From: Symsagittifera roscoffensis
Lineage: Eukaryota; Xenacoelomorpha; Acoela; Convolutidae
NCBI RefSeq assembly: GCF_963678635.1
Contig: NC_087069.1
Coordinates: forward strand, 23,036,360 to 23,100,359
Length of the DNA: 64,000 nucleotides
Reading direction: 5' to 3'
Under the pieces are notes generated by a model, which did not search any database, had not been told where the DNA came from, and saw nothing but the letters and a program-made list of their open reading frames with translations. How positions within the stretch are numbered: the stretch's first letter is position 1; the number at the start of each line of letters is the position of its first letter. Shown here one piece after another: positions 48,747 to 60,081 of this stretch. A program made the translations under genes and the position numbers.

Positions 48747-49487
48747 ATTCCGACTTTCGATGCGAAAGTAACGGAATATTTGTGCTCGGGGTGGGTTTTT
48801 TTCTTTTCTTCTTCAGACAAATTTCGACTTTTTAACTAGCCATTTTGACGGAATTTTTTAAAATATCATTTGAAAGCTATTGTTGTCCTGAGCTTGAATT
48901 TGGAAAAATATTTCACCTTGAGCATTTTTCGTAAAGTAATGAGGGTTTGAAAATTGCCATTTTGGCCATTTTGACCAACTTGGGACCAATTTGACCAGCT
49001 ACAATTAACGCGCGATATAATTCGCGCTATTAACGCTTTAGCGGAGTTTTAATCCGTCTTAGAAATCGTTCCAAACTGGTTGAAAGAAGCTTATTTGCCA
49101 TAATTGATTTGTTACAAGGAGCAAATTCTATTGTTTTGTACTTTATATGGCGTGTGGGGGATGATTTTCATAGAAAAGTTTTCAAATTTCAGAAAAAAAG
49201 TTCATTACGAGGCGAAACTGCGCATTTTGTGCGCTGTAAACGGATTCCACAACAAGGGCACTGCCTGTGTTCTTCTTTTGTTCTTTCATTTACTTTGATC
49301 GTTTAGACAAAATTTTAACATGTTTAAAGACTTGTCTCTGGAATCCAGGAAGATACAGACACAAAATTGTGCGCCTATCCAGTGCACAGTTTGGCCTCGT
49401 AATGTTTTTCATTTTATTTTATTTCATCTAATTTTTTATGTTGTTTATGTTTTTACTGCTCCATAAGCGTTAAAAGGCAGTCGGACA
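48747..49487 (+). mobile_element. GTTCCGACT-family TIR element, copy c, with nested insertion
   Basis: It starts ATTCCGACTTTCGATGCG and ends AAAGGCAGTCGGAC. It is colinear with copies b and d but longer, because a 202-bp CATTACGAGG element (49203-49404) sits in its 3' part. Confidence 0.75.
49203..49404. mobile_element. 202-bp MITE of the CATTACGAGG family, nested in copy c
   Basis: The ends CATTACGAGGCGAAACTG and CAGTTTGGCCTCGTAATG are inverted with one mismatch over 18 bp. The interior (AAGACTTGTCTCTGGAATCC and CACAAAATTGTGCGCCTATCC) equals the last 70 bp of the large element and macrosatellite unit at 12-28 kb, so this is a small deletion derivative of the same family. Confidence 0.85.
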
Positions 49488-49504
49488 AAATTTTATTAGT
49501 TTTT

Positions 49505-49950
49505 GTTCCGACTATCGATACGAAAGTAACGGAATATTTGTGCTCGGGGTGGGTTTTTTTTTCTTCAGACAAATTTCGACTTTTTAACTAGCAATTTTGA
49601 CGGATTTTTTTTATACCATTCGAAAGGTATTGTTGTCCTGAGCTCAAATTTGAAAAGATATTTCACCTGTGATCTTTTTTCGTAAAGTTATGGGGGTTTA
49701 AAAAGTGCCATTTTGGCCAATTTGGGACAATTAACGCGGGATATATTTCGCGCAATTAACGCGTAAGCGAAGAGTTAATCCGCCTTAGAAATTGTTCCAA
49801 ATTGGTTGAAAGAAGCTTGATCACCATAATTGATTTGTTACAAGGAGCAAAATCTTTTCTTTTGTACTTTATATGGCGTGTGGGGGGATAATTTTCATAT
49901 TAATTTTTTTTGTTATTACTGCTCCATAAACCTTAAAATGCAGTCGGAAC
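49505..49950 (+). mobile_element. GTTCCGACT-family TIR element, copy d
   Basis: It starts GTTCCGACTATCGATACG and ends AAATGCAGTCGGAAC. 446 bp, the most compact full copy, separated by 17 bp from the end of copy c. Confidence 0.8.
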
Positions 49951-52900
49951 ATTCAGGGCTTCGACCTGATACGAGCAGTCTTGTATTATTTTAAATTTTA
50001 TTCACACAAAATTTCGATGTTCATTAAATTTTCACTGCATTTTGAACTAAACAAGCTTGTTTAGATATAAACTAACCTAACATATAAATCTTAAAAAATT
50101 TTCACGCCCGATTCTCTTAATTTGGTTAAGTTTGAACTAAATTTTTATGGTGCAAAAACGTTGCAAATTTTTGAGTCAAACCGTACTTTTAAAACAGGTC
50201 AATTCGATTGGTTTATAACCCATGGGCATATTGTGGTCAATTGTTACTTTTCTTACAGTTGATAAAACTTTGAAAAAAGATTTGTCCTGAATATTTTTAG
50301 TTGAAAGTTGATCGAAATTGAGAGAAATGAGTTTGAAAAATTTGTTTTAGATTTCTATTTTCGGTTATTTTAAATCAGCGCAAAAGATGCTAGTTCAACT
50401 CATCTTTAAAATGCAGTGAAAACCCAATAGGCATCGAAAATATGCGTGAAAAAAAATTTCATTGAATAATGGAAACCATCATCAGAATTTGATACAATTT
50501 TGCTGCCTACTTCAAAAAGAATCACTTCGTTAACTATGAGACAAACGAATGAAAAAAAAATAGTCAGAGATCAAATTTTTTGTTTTTCATGGACGTTTTA
50601 TTTTGTCTTAAAAAATTTGAGACTTGTCCTAAAAACTTTGTTTTGGATGGAGCGGATTTTCAAAAATTTTGTCGATCTTTTTTTGAGGTCATCCGAATTG
50701 ATTTTCCGAGCTCTCCTAACGCACGAAAAAGACCCTGTTTTGGGTCGTTGTCGATGATTTTTTTGAGTTAACGTCTTCCTCGGTTGCCTCCAGTAGCTAC
50801 GATTTGGTTCAGCTCGTCCCATCTCCATACCATCCCCGGTCACAAAATCGTTTTGATGTAACGCTTATACCCGCTGACCGATAGAAGGTACTCTTTGGAT
50901 TGTAGATTACCATCATACTTAAACACAGACAAGTCATTATTCAAAAATTGCCTTCACCTGACAATTTATTTTCTCTCAAATCATGGTCGAACAATTTTGA
51001 TCAGCAAATCCACATTGCCACTTCATGAACTGTTAAATTCATTAGCTTTTATGAACCACACTAGCACTCCTGTTAAACTAATGGCTCGGTTTTGTTTGAA
51101 GGAATAAGAGTATTTTGAGATTTTTCTTTCTGATCTTGTGGTATAACTTGATTTTGTAATTTCCTAAAGAGTAAAGAAAAACGTTTAAAAGGAATCCACT
51201 CTTTATCAAAATACTCTCGTTCGATTTTTGAACCTTGAGTGATTTTCGACCGAATTTTTCAAACACATTTTGAACTCAACTCTATTGCTGCTTAGTTTCG
51301 TCATTTTTTTTGTCAAAAAAAAAACATTTCACAAAGTGGGCGGAAGGAACGTAACGGTTTAGTGTCGCAATGATAAGATTAAAATCTGCTGTTCACGAGA
51401 GCAGGGCATCTTTCCTCGAATACATTTGTTTTCTAATGTATTTTGGCTGATCTAGACCCCACAAACTTCTAGTGATTGTATGTGAAAAGCTGAAGCGGGC
51501 AGACGACAGATATTCCTTAGAGTATACTGATTGCAGGTATACCAGCCGCACATACGCTAATAAGTCAAGACTAAAACTATACGGAAGCTTGTTCACAATT
51601 GTTGGTTTGGTCGCATACTTCCCACCACCCAATTTCAATTTTGAACAACTGTTAAAATAGTGTCATATTTCAATGAACCTTGGCAAACTATCTACGGTGG
51701 GTGAACTATCATCGTAACATCACACGAGTGGCCATAAAAACATGTAAAATGTATTTAAAAACGGAGATAAGTGTAGACAGACTTAGTTTTTCCCCCGGCA
51801 TGCCAAGCTTCATTGCGGTGTGGCTACGTTAAAAAAAAGTTTTTCGAAATTGAAATTGATATGTAGGGCTGAAAATGGAAAAGATTTTTCGTTCAAACCC
51901 TTGAAAGTGGGAAAGAATGTTCTGAAAAACCTCTCTTCTTTATCGTCTTGATCAATGAAATTTACGTGATGAACTTTTGAATTACACTAAATACATTTGT
52001 TTTTCAGGCTCTTTTCCTTTCCCCTACCTATCAATTTCAATTTTTGAAATGTATTTTAACGTCAAAATATTGCTATGAAACTTGCGTGGCGAACGTACTA
52101 ATAATCCTAAAAAGATTCGCTCAGAAGCACTTACATCGTAACTTCATGCATTAAGGCATAAAAACACGCAAAACAATTGAAAACAAAAAACCGAAAAATG
52201 CGGTGGAAAGTGAAAAAGGCTTATTTTCATTTCATGCACTTAAAAATGCTGCATTTAGCCATAAAAGTACACAAAAAAGTTTGGAAAACGGAAAAATTAC
52301 CATAGTTTGGGGAGATGATGGTCAGATTTTTGAAAAAGAAAAGTAGTTTTGGGGATCAAAAAGCTCTTCTAACGTTTCTTCTTAAACGCACTATTTGGTA
52401 TATATAACTTTACAAAATTGAGAAGATTCCATCTTTTTATGTACTATTTTCACTACCATCGGAATAGTATATGTGGGTGGATAGACATAGATTAAATCAA
52501 TTACTACCAGGGTGAAGTTTGATTGGGGATTCAAAAACCTCAAATTGTAGACCACACGAACACTGAAAAAAATATGTTAGACCTATGAGGAAGCCAAAAC
52601 AGCTAGATATGGCTTACAGGATCTGAAGTAGCCAAAAAAAATGAAAAAACGGATCTAATCAAATGTCTTCAGTTTTTATTCAAAAGGCGGTAGCTCGACA
52701 TTCATCACGATATGCGCTGATTACCTGCGGATGAGACAATAATTCTCAACGCAGTGCATTAACAAAAAGTTTTCGAAAGACACAATTTGAAAAAACACAC
52801 AACCCACTTATAGCTCTCCTTCTTTCTCGCCTTCAAAATTTGTTAGGATTTTAGTGGCGAACATGCTTACAGAGTGGAACCAGCTGAACATAAATTTAAA

Positions 52901-54530
52901 GCTTTATTTAATTTAAAAGTTTATTTTCTTTCTCAACATCAGACTCCATCCCCTTAAAATGTGAGAGATTTTGGAGCTTCGAGGAATTGGAGATGACAAT
53001 CGAGTTGAGGAAGAAGAGCTGGGGAGACTGGTTGTTTTTTGGGATAAAAAACGAGGGTTGGTAAAAACTGGGGTTTGGTTATCCGGTTCTTCTCTGGTCG
53101 TAAAAGAAAATTTGGTGAAAGAAAATTGCATGCTGATTTTGAGCGCCATATAAATTTTGGTTTTGCTTTTAATTTTTTTAGTTTTAATTCCTAATTTAAT
53201 TTTAAAAAAAAACATGTAATACTTCAAAAAATTCTTCTATCTAAACAGAAAAACAACAATAATCATCATGCGTTTATGCATCATAAAACAAGTTATCTGG
53301 AACGAAAAAATAATAAAATATTACGACGTCCAGAACAATGACATCCTACTGGAGTTTGCGATCTCCTCTGAGAAAATCGCCATCTAAAAACAGAAAAATA
53401 TGCACGACAGTCTCTTCAGCTTGGCGCAAAAATCGACCTAAGAGTTCCTCAGACGCCTTTCTATTGCAATGGCTGCAGCTGTTTTGTTTTCAGCAACAGC
53501 AACAGCGATTCCAATAAGCACTGCTTTCACTATACTACATATTCAAGTTTCGATAACAATTACACTTTGACAATGACGACACAACAAACTTTCAACAAAC
53601 TTTAATTGATTAAGACCCTCAAGCAATAACTATGTGAGCGCGATTAGTTGAAAGAATCAAACTTAAAAAAACCCATCGAGTTGAAGTTTACTGAATTGGA
53701 ATCTTTTAAATCACACTCACTAGGGTTACATTTATCAGAAAAACTCAACCCAGCCATTGGCAGAGCACGAAGAATAACCTTCTGGGAATGCCTATACAAG
53801 TTGAGAACGTTAACATGGCCGGAACTATTAGTTTAAATGAAGAGCCGTTTTCCACTATTATAACCATTTCAACCTAATCAATAGAGAGCAGAAGGGCACT
53901 TATGAGCATCACCTTAAAATATTGTAAAAAAAAAACACCAAAAAAACGCAATCGGTGTTTCAACTACTGATGGCAGCAACTCACGAGTAATAACGTCAAA
54001 AAGTCTACACAAAAGTCATCTTAACGAAATCGACTCGAGAATCAAAGACCAAACATGATTTGTTTATTACCATTTTTTAATGCATTCGAATGACCGAATG
54101 ACCATTTTTATCGTAGATTGTAGATTTGCATTGTAGATTTGTCGAGCTGCAGCATGATACAAAAACATAGATTCATCTACTGCTTCTGACAATTGGTAGA
54201 TTTTAAGTGAACAATTTTATAAATAAAACTAAGATCAGCCAATTCACTCTAAGCTGGGGTTACTTTTTTAAAATTTCCAAAGGTCAGTCGGTCGATTGAA
54301 AACTAAAATTTCTACAATATGAGATGTAGGTTGTCATTGTACGATTTTTCTGCTATGCTTAAGTAGAACCAACTGTAGGCAATTTTTTTGAAAAATGTTT
54401 TGTTTTTGTTATATTTGTTAATTTTATGGCTAGCGAAAAGATTGCCTTCAAAAAAACTTTAATTAGGACCTCAAAAACTGATATCAGAGAACACGTTTTA
54501 AAGTTCACCGAGAGATTAATTAGTATTCAT
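49951..54530. other. AT-rich DNA with no gene I can support
   Basis: Several open frames of 60-100 codons occur (about 50500-50843, 51393-51660, 52913-53227 and 53648-53836), but opposite-strand frames overlap, no domain is recognised and splice signals are not convincing. A GC-richer patch at 50770-50890 is compositionally distinct from its surroundings. No tandem repeat longer than simple A/T runs is seen. Confidence 0.5.
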
Positions 54531-54711
54531 ACCCGGGTTAACCACAAATGCTAATCATACAATTTTCATGATTGGAACAAAAGCTAATCATTGACTTTTC
54601 ATGCAACTGCAGAGGAACAAAAAATGATGAAAGGTCCATGATTAGTGATTTTTCATATATGAAAATTGTATTACTAGAAGTTTTTCATGAATCAAAAAGT
54701 GTTCTTTTTTT

Positions 54712-56385
54712 ATGTTCAATTTCTCAAACAACCCTCCTCTGTATCCTTACACTCTATCAGCATATGGCGACAATTCAATCCTTTTCTACGGGGACACAAT
54801 CATCCTCTCCGAAGAAGGTGCCCAGCAAGGAGACCCGGAAGGTCCTCCTCTATTCTATCACTCCATCAACGAACTAATCCACTCCTTGGTGTCAAAGCTG
54901 AATTTCTGGTACTTAGATGATGGTAACATCGGGGATCACTATCAGAAAGTGCTGTGCGACCTCCTCGGTCTCAAAGTCCACCCATCCAAGTGCGAGTTGA
55001 TCTTCCTTGGAAATCCAGACCAAGAAACACGAGGGAAGATTCATGCGGCTTTCGACGACATTTGCCCCGGCATCGAGATTATCCCGAAATCCGAGTTGTG
55101 TATCCTCAGTGCGGGCATCGGCGAGGACGCGATTCGGACTACCCTGACACAAAAGTCTGAAAATCTACAGAAGCTGCAAGGGACTCTCTAATCTCTAGAC
55201 TCACATGTAGCTCTGTTCCTCCTCAGAAACTGCTTCAGTATCCCTAAACTCACATATTTCCTCAGGTGTTCACCTACTTTCACTCAGCCCGATCTCTTGA
55301 AGAGCTATGAGGATTTTATCGCAAGCATGTTGGGCGACATTTCCAATCTACAGTTTAACGAGTTATTATTACATCAGGCCAGTCTTCCAGCCCACCTCGG
55401 AGGCATCGGCATCTCAAAACCAACTACCTTGGCATTCCCCGCGTTTCTCGCTTCGGCTAGTAGTTGCCAAAATCTGTCTTCTCAGATTCTTTGGGACACC
55501 GACATCGACGAGGAGCCCTTCAACGTGGCGTTTGCATTGTGGTCTGAATCAACTGCTATCGTGGCTGCCCCAGAAAACCCCTGCTACCAGAAAAGCTGGT
55601 CGTTGCCCCTCTACGAAGCATCACGCGACGCGCTCATCAGCAAACTCGACGACCCCGGGAAGCAAACAATACCATCGTTCCAGGGAAAAACAGCGGCTGC
55701 ATGGCTATCCGCTCTCCCTTCTATGAACCTCGGCCTCAAGTTGACAGACGCCCAACTTAAAAACTCAATCGGCAGTAGACTGGGTCTGCAACTCTGCGAA
55801 CCCCACACTTGTGTGTGCGGATCCCTCGTGGACAAATCCGGACAACACGGCCTCTCCTGCCGCAGAAGCGCAGGCAGGTTCTCGCGACATACAGCACTCA
55901 ACGAAATAGTCAAGTGTGCCCTAGGCTCCGTCCACATTCCAGCAATCCTGGAGCTCCCCGGCCTCCTAAGATCCGACAACAAACGCCCAGATGGCATGTC
56001 ACTTCTCAGCTGGACCCGAGGTCAGTCAGTTGTATGGGACGTAACCGTCGTGGACGCCTTGGCAAACAGCAGAATATCCAATTTTGCACCCGGAAAAGCC
56101 GCCGAAGAAGCCGAATCGAGAAAACGATCAAAATACACCGAGGTAATCCAGGCAGGGTACAATTTCATTCCCCTCGCTTTCGAAGCTCAAGGTCAACCAG
56201 GGCCCGACTGTAATAATTTCATCAAAGACCTGGGAAAACGGCTCATCGTTGCCACAAAAGAGCCACGCGCGGCTATGTTTTTAAAACAACGGATAGCTAA
56301 TGCTATTCAAACTGCCAATTCCGCCTGTATTCTGGGCACAATCCGAGAAGTTGACTCCCAAGAAGAACTTTTCTATACTATATAA
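54712..56385 (+). pseudogene. Non-LTR retrotransposon RT with restriction-like endonuclease, 5' truncated
   Basis: One frame of 558 codons, broken only by a TAA at 55189. It enters at the RT palm: GAQQGDPEGPPLF is motif B' and FWYLDDGNIGD motif C, then GLKVHPSKCELIFLG. Motif A and everything upstream is missing. After the thumb region (LPAHLGGIGISKP) the C-terminal part has a CxC...H...C zinc cluster (CVCGSLVDKSGQHGLSC; residues counted from 55297: C172, C174, H184, C188), RH197-198, then RPD (230-232), WDVT (247-250) and KY (279-280). This is the layout of the PD-(D/E)XK restriction-like endonuclease of early-branching LINEs. The clade is not assigned. GC content is clearly higher than in the surroundings, so the insertion is fairly young or compositionally foreign. 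Confidence 0.8.
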
Positions 56386-56455
56386 CTCCTTCATTTACAT
56401 GACTTTATATGACCGCGTATTTAATTTACATTTTTGTAGATTTCACTGATTTCAG

Positions 56456-56665
56456 GAATGGGATCTGAAACTGAAGCAGACAGACAAAAGTGTCCAAAAG
56501 TGGAGAATGGAACTGGAAAAACTCAATAAAGAACGAGTGGCAATCGCTGGCAAATTGAACAAACTGGAACTAGAACATTCTAGAATGCGCGAGCAGTTCA
56601 ACTCAGATTTCTCCCAGAAAATGGAAGGGCTAGATTTCTCAAAAAATTTTGTGTTTTGTTCGTAA
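56456..56665 (+). CDS. Coiled-coil exon candidate
   Basis: An acceptor (TTTCACTGATTTCAG) precedes 69 open codons starting EWDLKLKQTDKSVQKW and ending at TAA 56663. The sequence is strongly heptad-like, with Glu, Lys and Leu (RMELEKLNKERVAIAGKLNK), so a coiled-coil protein is likely. Codon composition is much less AT-biased than the flanks. It lies 70 bp downstream of the retrotransposon stop; it could be a host exon next to which the retrotransposon landed, or part of the surrounding element. No partner exon is assigned with confidence. Confidence 0.45.
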   Translation, partial: EWDLKLKQTDKSVQKWRMELEKLNKERVAIAGKLNKLELEHSRMREQFNSDFSQKMEGLDFSKNFVFCS

Positions 56666-58298
56666 CCGATCACATGCGGCAAATACCCTTGTTACTCAAT
56701 ATTTGAGTCTGTTTTGAAATGTTTCACGGTTTTGCATGAACTTTTGTTAGCCACAACCTGAATATTGATGTCTTAAACAAACATATTATCAAAACATTTG
56801 GCAAAAGTTTTCACAGATGCTAATTTTTTGAAGTTAAAAAATTACTTGATCATGCATTGCCCAAAGCATGCAAAAATATGCAATGTGAAATAGATAGACT
56901 CATTGGTTGCTTTGAAAAACGTTATCTAGAGAAACCGAAAAATCGTCCAATTTTTTGCATTCAGGACTACTTTATGCACACGTAAAGTTAGAAATTGCAA
57001 GCAAAACTATTTTTTTTTCTGAAATGCTTCAGTTTAAAATTCGTGTTGTAGTTGAAAATAATTGTTTATGGCAATTGCGAAACTTATTTATAAAGTTGTT
57101 GGTAACGCCTTAAACAATTTTATGGAAATTGTATGAAATTGTATTATGGAAATTGTACTTTTTTTGAAAATGAACTTTTTAAATTTATTTTTGATGATGC
57201 GCCAAATTTTATGTCAAAACAGGAAAAAATTTCTTTTGAATTTCAATTACACCATTTCAGCAGAAATCTATGAAATATTTCCGACTAGTAATTTTTCATA
57301 GACTCACTGTATGGAAATGTATGACAAGCAATTTTTGTTGTATTTAGGGTCAACCGGGTCTATGTTTCGGCAACCGTGTGCAGCTACAACGTTATTTTGT
57401 GTGTATTACGAGGTGTATTTTTCCCGAAACTGGACCCCCCCCCCCCTCAAGGATTCGACCCCTCACCAACCAGCTGGTCCCCCTTTGGTAATATGTTATG
57501 ACATCCGTTTTTGACGACCAACCGTACAATTTTTCAGAAAGAGCTTTCGGCTGCAATATATACTAATTTTGAAGGGTAGCGAGCGCCGATGACATGCAAT
57601 TTCTCAATCAAAAGTTCCAAAAACTGCACAAACACGGCGTTTTGACCTGTTTTCTTATAAACTTGTTTGCGGCGCAGAAAACTGTGTTAAAATAGAGATC
57701 TTTTAAGTGTTCTGGGAGCGCTCAGAAAATCAATTTAGCCGACCTAGAAGAAGGTCGACAAATTTTTCGAAGTGTCTTCTTAAATCCAACCTCCCCGAGA
57801 AAATCCTAGATTCCTCACTGACTGTAATGTAGTGTAGCTTTTTCAATAGCAGAACAAATTGGTGTTCCGCTCTGTATGGTGTAAAAAACAAAATCTTGAA
57901 TGATTATTTAAATTCTATACAGTACAGGATAGATATATGGGAATGAGAGTATTAATCTCTTCAATTGTTAAAATGTTTTCATGTGCATCAACTTCTGTTC
58001 CCTCTTCAATCACTGAATTTTAAATGTATGGCCAAAAGATTTAGGTCTGATAAACTTATGGCCTGCAATGAGAAGAGCAAATGAAGATAGCATAAATTGT
58101 ACAGCAAAAATGATTTGCGTTTCTTGTTGTCCTCACTTATCACAAAACCAATGCTTCAAAAAGTACATAAAGAACTATCGCTTGACGGACAACAATATTT
58201 CACTAGTTATTGGAAATTTTTATTTGAAAAAATCATTAATTATTGTTACTAAATCACATTGGTATGAGTTATAAGAATATTATCCATGTAATTTTTAG

Positions 58299-58473
58299 GT
58301 CAAGCAGGATGTTAAACGTGGCCGTTTGGTGCAGAATGTTTTGCAAACATCTGAAACAGTTACAAACGCATATTCATTTTACCCAGCCGTATCCCAACAC
58401 ACTTCCGTAAATTTTTTGGCAATTTCAGATTAACCGGCTGAATCCAATGGAACTTTTGGTGAATGACGGTTAG
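58299..58473 (+). CDS. Exon-like island ending at a CCCGGG terminus
   Basis: After the acceptor CATGTAATTTTTAG the frame from 58299 is open (VKQDVKRGRLVQNVLQTSET onward) to TAA at 58429. Skipping a 22-bp GTAAAT...TTTCAG segment (58407-58428) would extend it to INRLNPMELLVNDG and a TAG at 58471, right against CCCGGGTTGAC at 58474. A second frame is also open for most of the stretch, so the frame choice is not secure. A short upstream exon after CAATTTTTCAG at 57538 (KELSAAIYTNFE) could precede it. No domain recognised. Confidence 0.3.
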
Positions 58474-59646
58474 CCCGGGTTGACTATTAATTCAGTGGAT
58501 TAATCAAGATATTTAGAGAAACATGACGCAAAAGCAAGTTTTTTAATTTTCATTATAGATTACGTTGAATAATATAAAGCGATTGTTCACTTGGTTTGGT
58601 TATGGGTAAAACTTTTCAGTTAATCAAATTTGAGCATAGTAGATCTCAGGGCTTACGGCTTGAATTTGCCATTTAATTTCAGGGTGGGAGATTGTTCACT
58701 TAATCTTATAAAGGGAAGATTGTGAGATTGTTCACTTGGCCAACCATTTTTTCTCGTTACATCAAGATTTCTTTTGCCTTTAAGTTGAAATTATTTTAAC
58801 CCATTTCACAACTTTTTTCTAGAATCAAAAGCAAGAGATCACAACCAACCAATGGGTTTTACTCACAGCAACTAACTTATTTGATAGAACATTAGCAATC
58901 AAACTGTTATGTCGAAATTGTCAATTGCAACGACAGAAAGCAACGTGATTCAGGCAACGATATCAGCGGAGACGTCTCAAATAGTATAAAAAGTTTTATG
59001 CTTATTCTATTTAAAAACATCTTTGGTAATGGAACTAACAAAAAATATATGCCTAATGAGATGTATACTATGTGATACGCCACCCAGTAGAGCCTTTGAA
59101 AATTATTTTAAAACATTATGTGAAATTATGGGGTTAAATTATTCAAATGTTTTATTAACAAAAAAAATCAATCGATAAAAGTTATTTAGTTAATCAATAT
59201 AATTTGGAAGCAAACATAGCAAAAAATAAGATGAATTCTGGATAAGAGAAAGGAATGGATTTATGTTTTTTTTGTGATTTATCGTAGCAATTTAGATCAC
59301 CATCAACAAATCGGCGTTTTTTTTAATCAAAAGTGGATATTTTTGACATGACATCAATTACAGTAATCAAGACTTCTTTTGCATTTGCAGCACTTGACTT
59401 CAATCACAATTAGGTTGAAATTATTTTAATCTTTTTCAGGACTTTTTTGGAAATCAAAAGCAAAATATCACAACCAATGGATGAGCTTTACTCAAAACAA
59501 CTAATTTAATCGACGATAAATTTTCAACAATTATATTGCTATGTCAAAATTATCAATTTAAAAGGCAACGACAGAAAGCAACGTGATTTAGGCAAATATA
59601 TAAGCGGACACGTCTCAAATAGTAAACAAATCTTGGTCACGTAGCA

Positions 59647-59843
59647 GTATTTAGACAACCGCGTATTCAGACACGTCAGTATTTAGACAAATACTGTTTT
59701 AACCAATCAGAGTCGAGACAAGACAGAACATAATAAATAACAATTATTAATTTTGGATCATTTATGTCTTATCTCGATTCTGATTGGTTCATACAGTAGT
59801 TGTCTAAATACTGACGAGTATGAATACGCGGTTGTCTGAATAC
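59647..59843. mobile_element. Fold-back MITE with about 78-bp inverted arms
   Basis: The left arm (GTATTTAGACAACCGCGTAT onward, through GTCAGTATTTAGACAA and AACCAATCAGAGTCGAGAC) is the reverse complement of the right arm (CTCGATTCTGATTGGTT, TTGTCTAAATACTGAC, ATACGCGGTTGTCTGAATAC) with roughly eight mismatches over 78 bp. A 40-bp AT-rich loop separates the arms. Non-coding. Confidence 0.85.
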
Positions 59844-59903
59844 AGACAGCACTCCACAAATCTGTATGCTTACTCTCTTTAGATACAGTTTCGGTGGAGT
59901 GCG

Positions 59904-60081
59904 GTGAAAAAGTAGACATGTCATAGAGTAGATAAATTGTAAGCCAATCACAATCTAGTGTCGTCAAATAGACAAATCGTTTGCCAATCACAATCGAGGT
60001 AAGTAAAAGTACAAAATTTTTGCGTTTCTCTATTCTGATTGGCTTACGACGTATCTACTTTATGAGATATACACTTTTTGC
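59904..60081. mobile_element. Second fold-back MITE with about 50-bp arms
   Basis: The left arm GTGAAAAAGTAGACATGTCA to TTGTAAGCCAATCACAAT is inverted as ATTCTGATTGGCTTAC to GAGATATACACTTTTTGC. The arms end in the CCAATCA / TGATTGG motif, also present in the neighbouring fold-back at 59647, so the two are relatives. The preceding flank TTCGGTGGAGTGCGGT recurs inverted at about 62087-62110. Confidence 0.75.

Larger units (their letters stand above)
54532..57358. mobile_element. Second CCCGGGTTRACC-bounded interval (2.8 kb)
   Basis: The left end reads CCCGGGTTAACC inward from 54532; the right end reads GGTCAACCGGG, finishing at about 57358. Just inside are CTAATCATACAATTTTCATG (left) and GTATGGAAATGTATGACAAGC (right, positions about 57310-57330), the same subterminal motif as in the 11.9-kb interval. 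A truncated retrotransposon and an exon-like stretch lie within. A 2-bp target duplication is not seen here, so the two ends may not belong to one insertion. Confidence 0.4.

Noticed and set aside
50598-50843. Minus-strand frame in a GC-richer patch (MTGDGMEMGRAEPNRSYWRQ)
   Set aside because: Other frames of the same stretch look equally coding-like, no domain is recognised and splice sites are absent.
54712-56385. Changed genetic code (TAA read as Gln) to explain single in-frame TAA codons here and at 43003
   Set aside because: The other frames end at ordinary stops, and neighbouring elements show clear nonsense and frameshift decay. Mutation is simpler.
57430-57450. Poly-C run as a possible assembly junction
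   Set aside because: It is only about 11 C and in continuous context; nothing else suggests a break.
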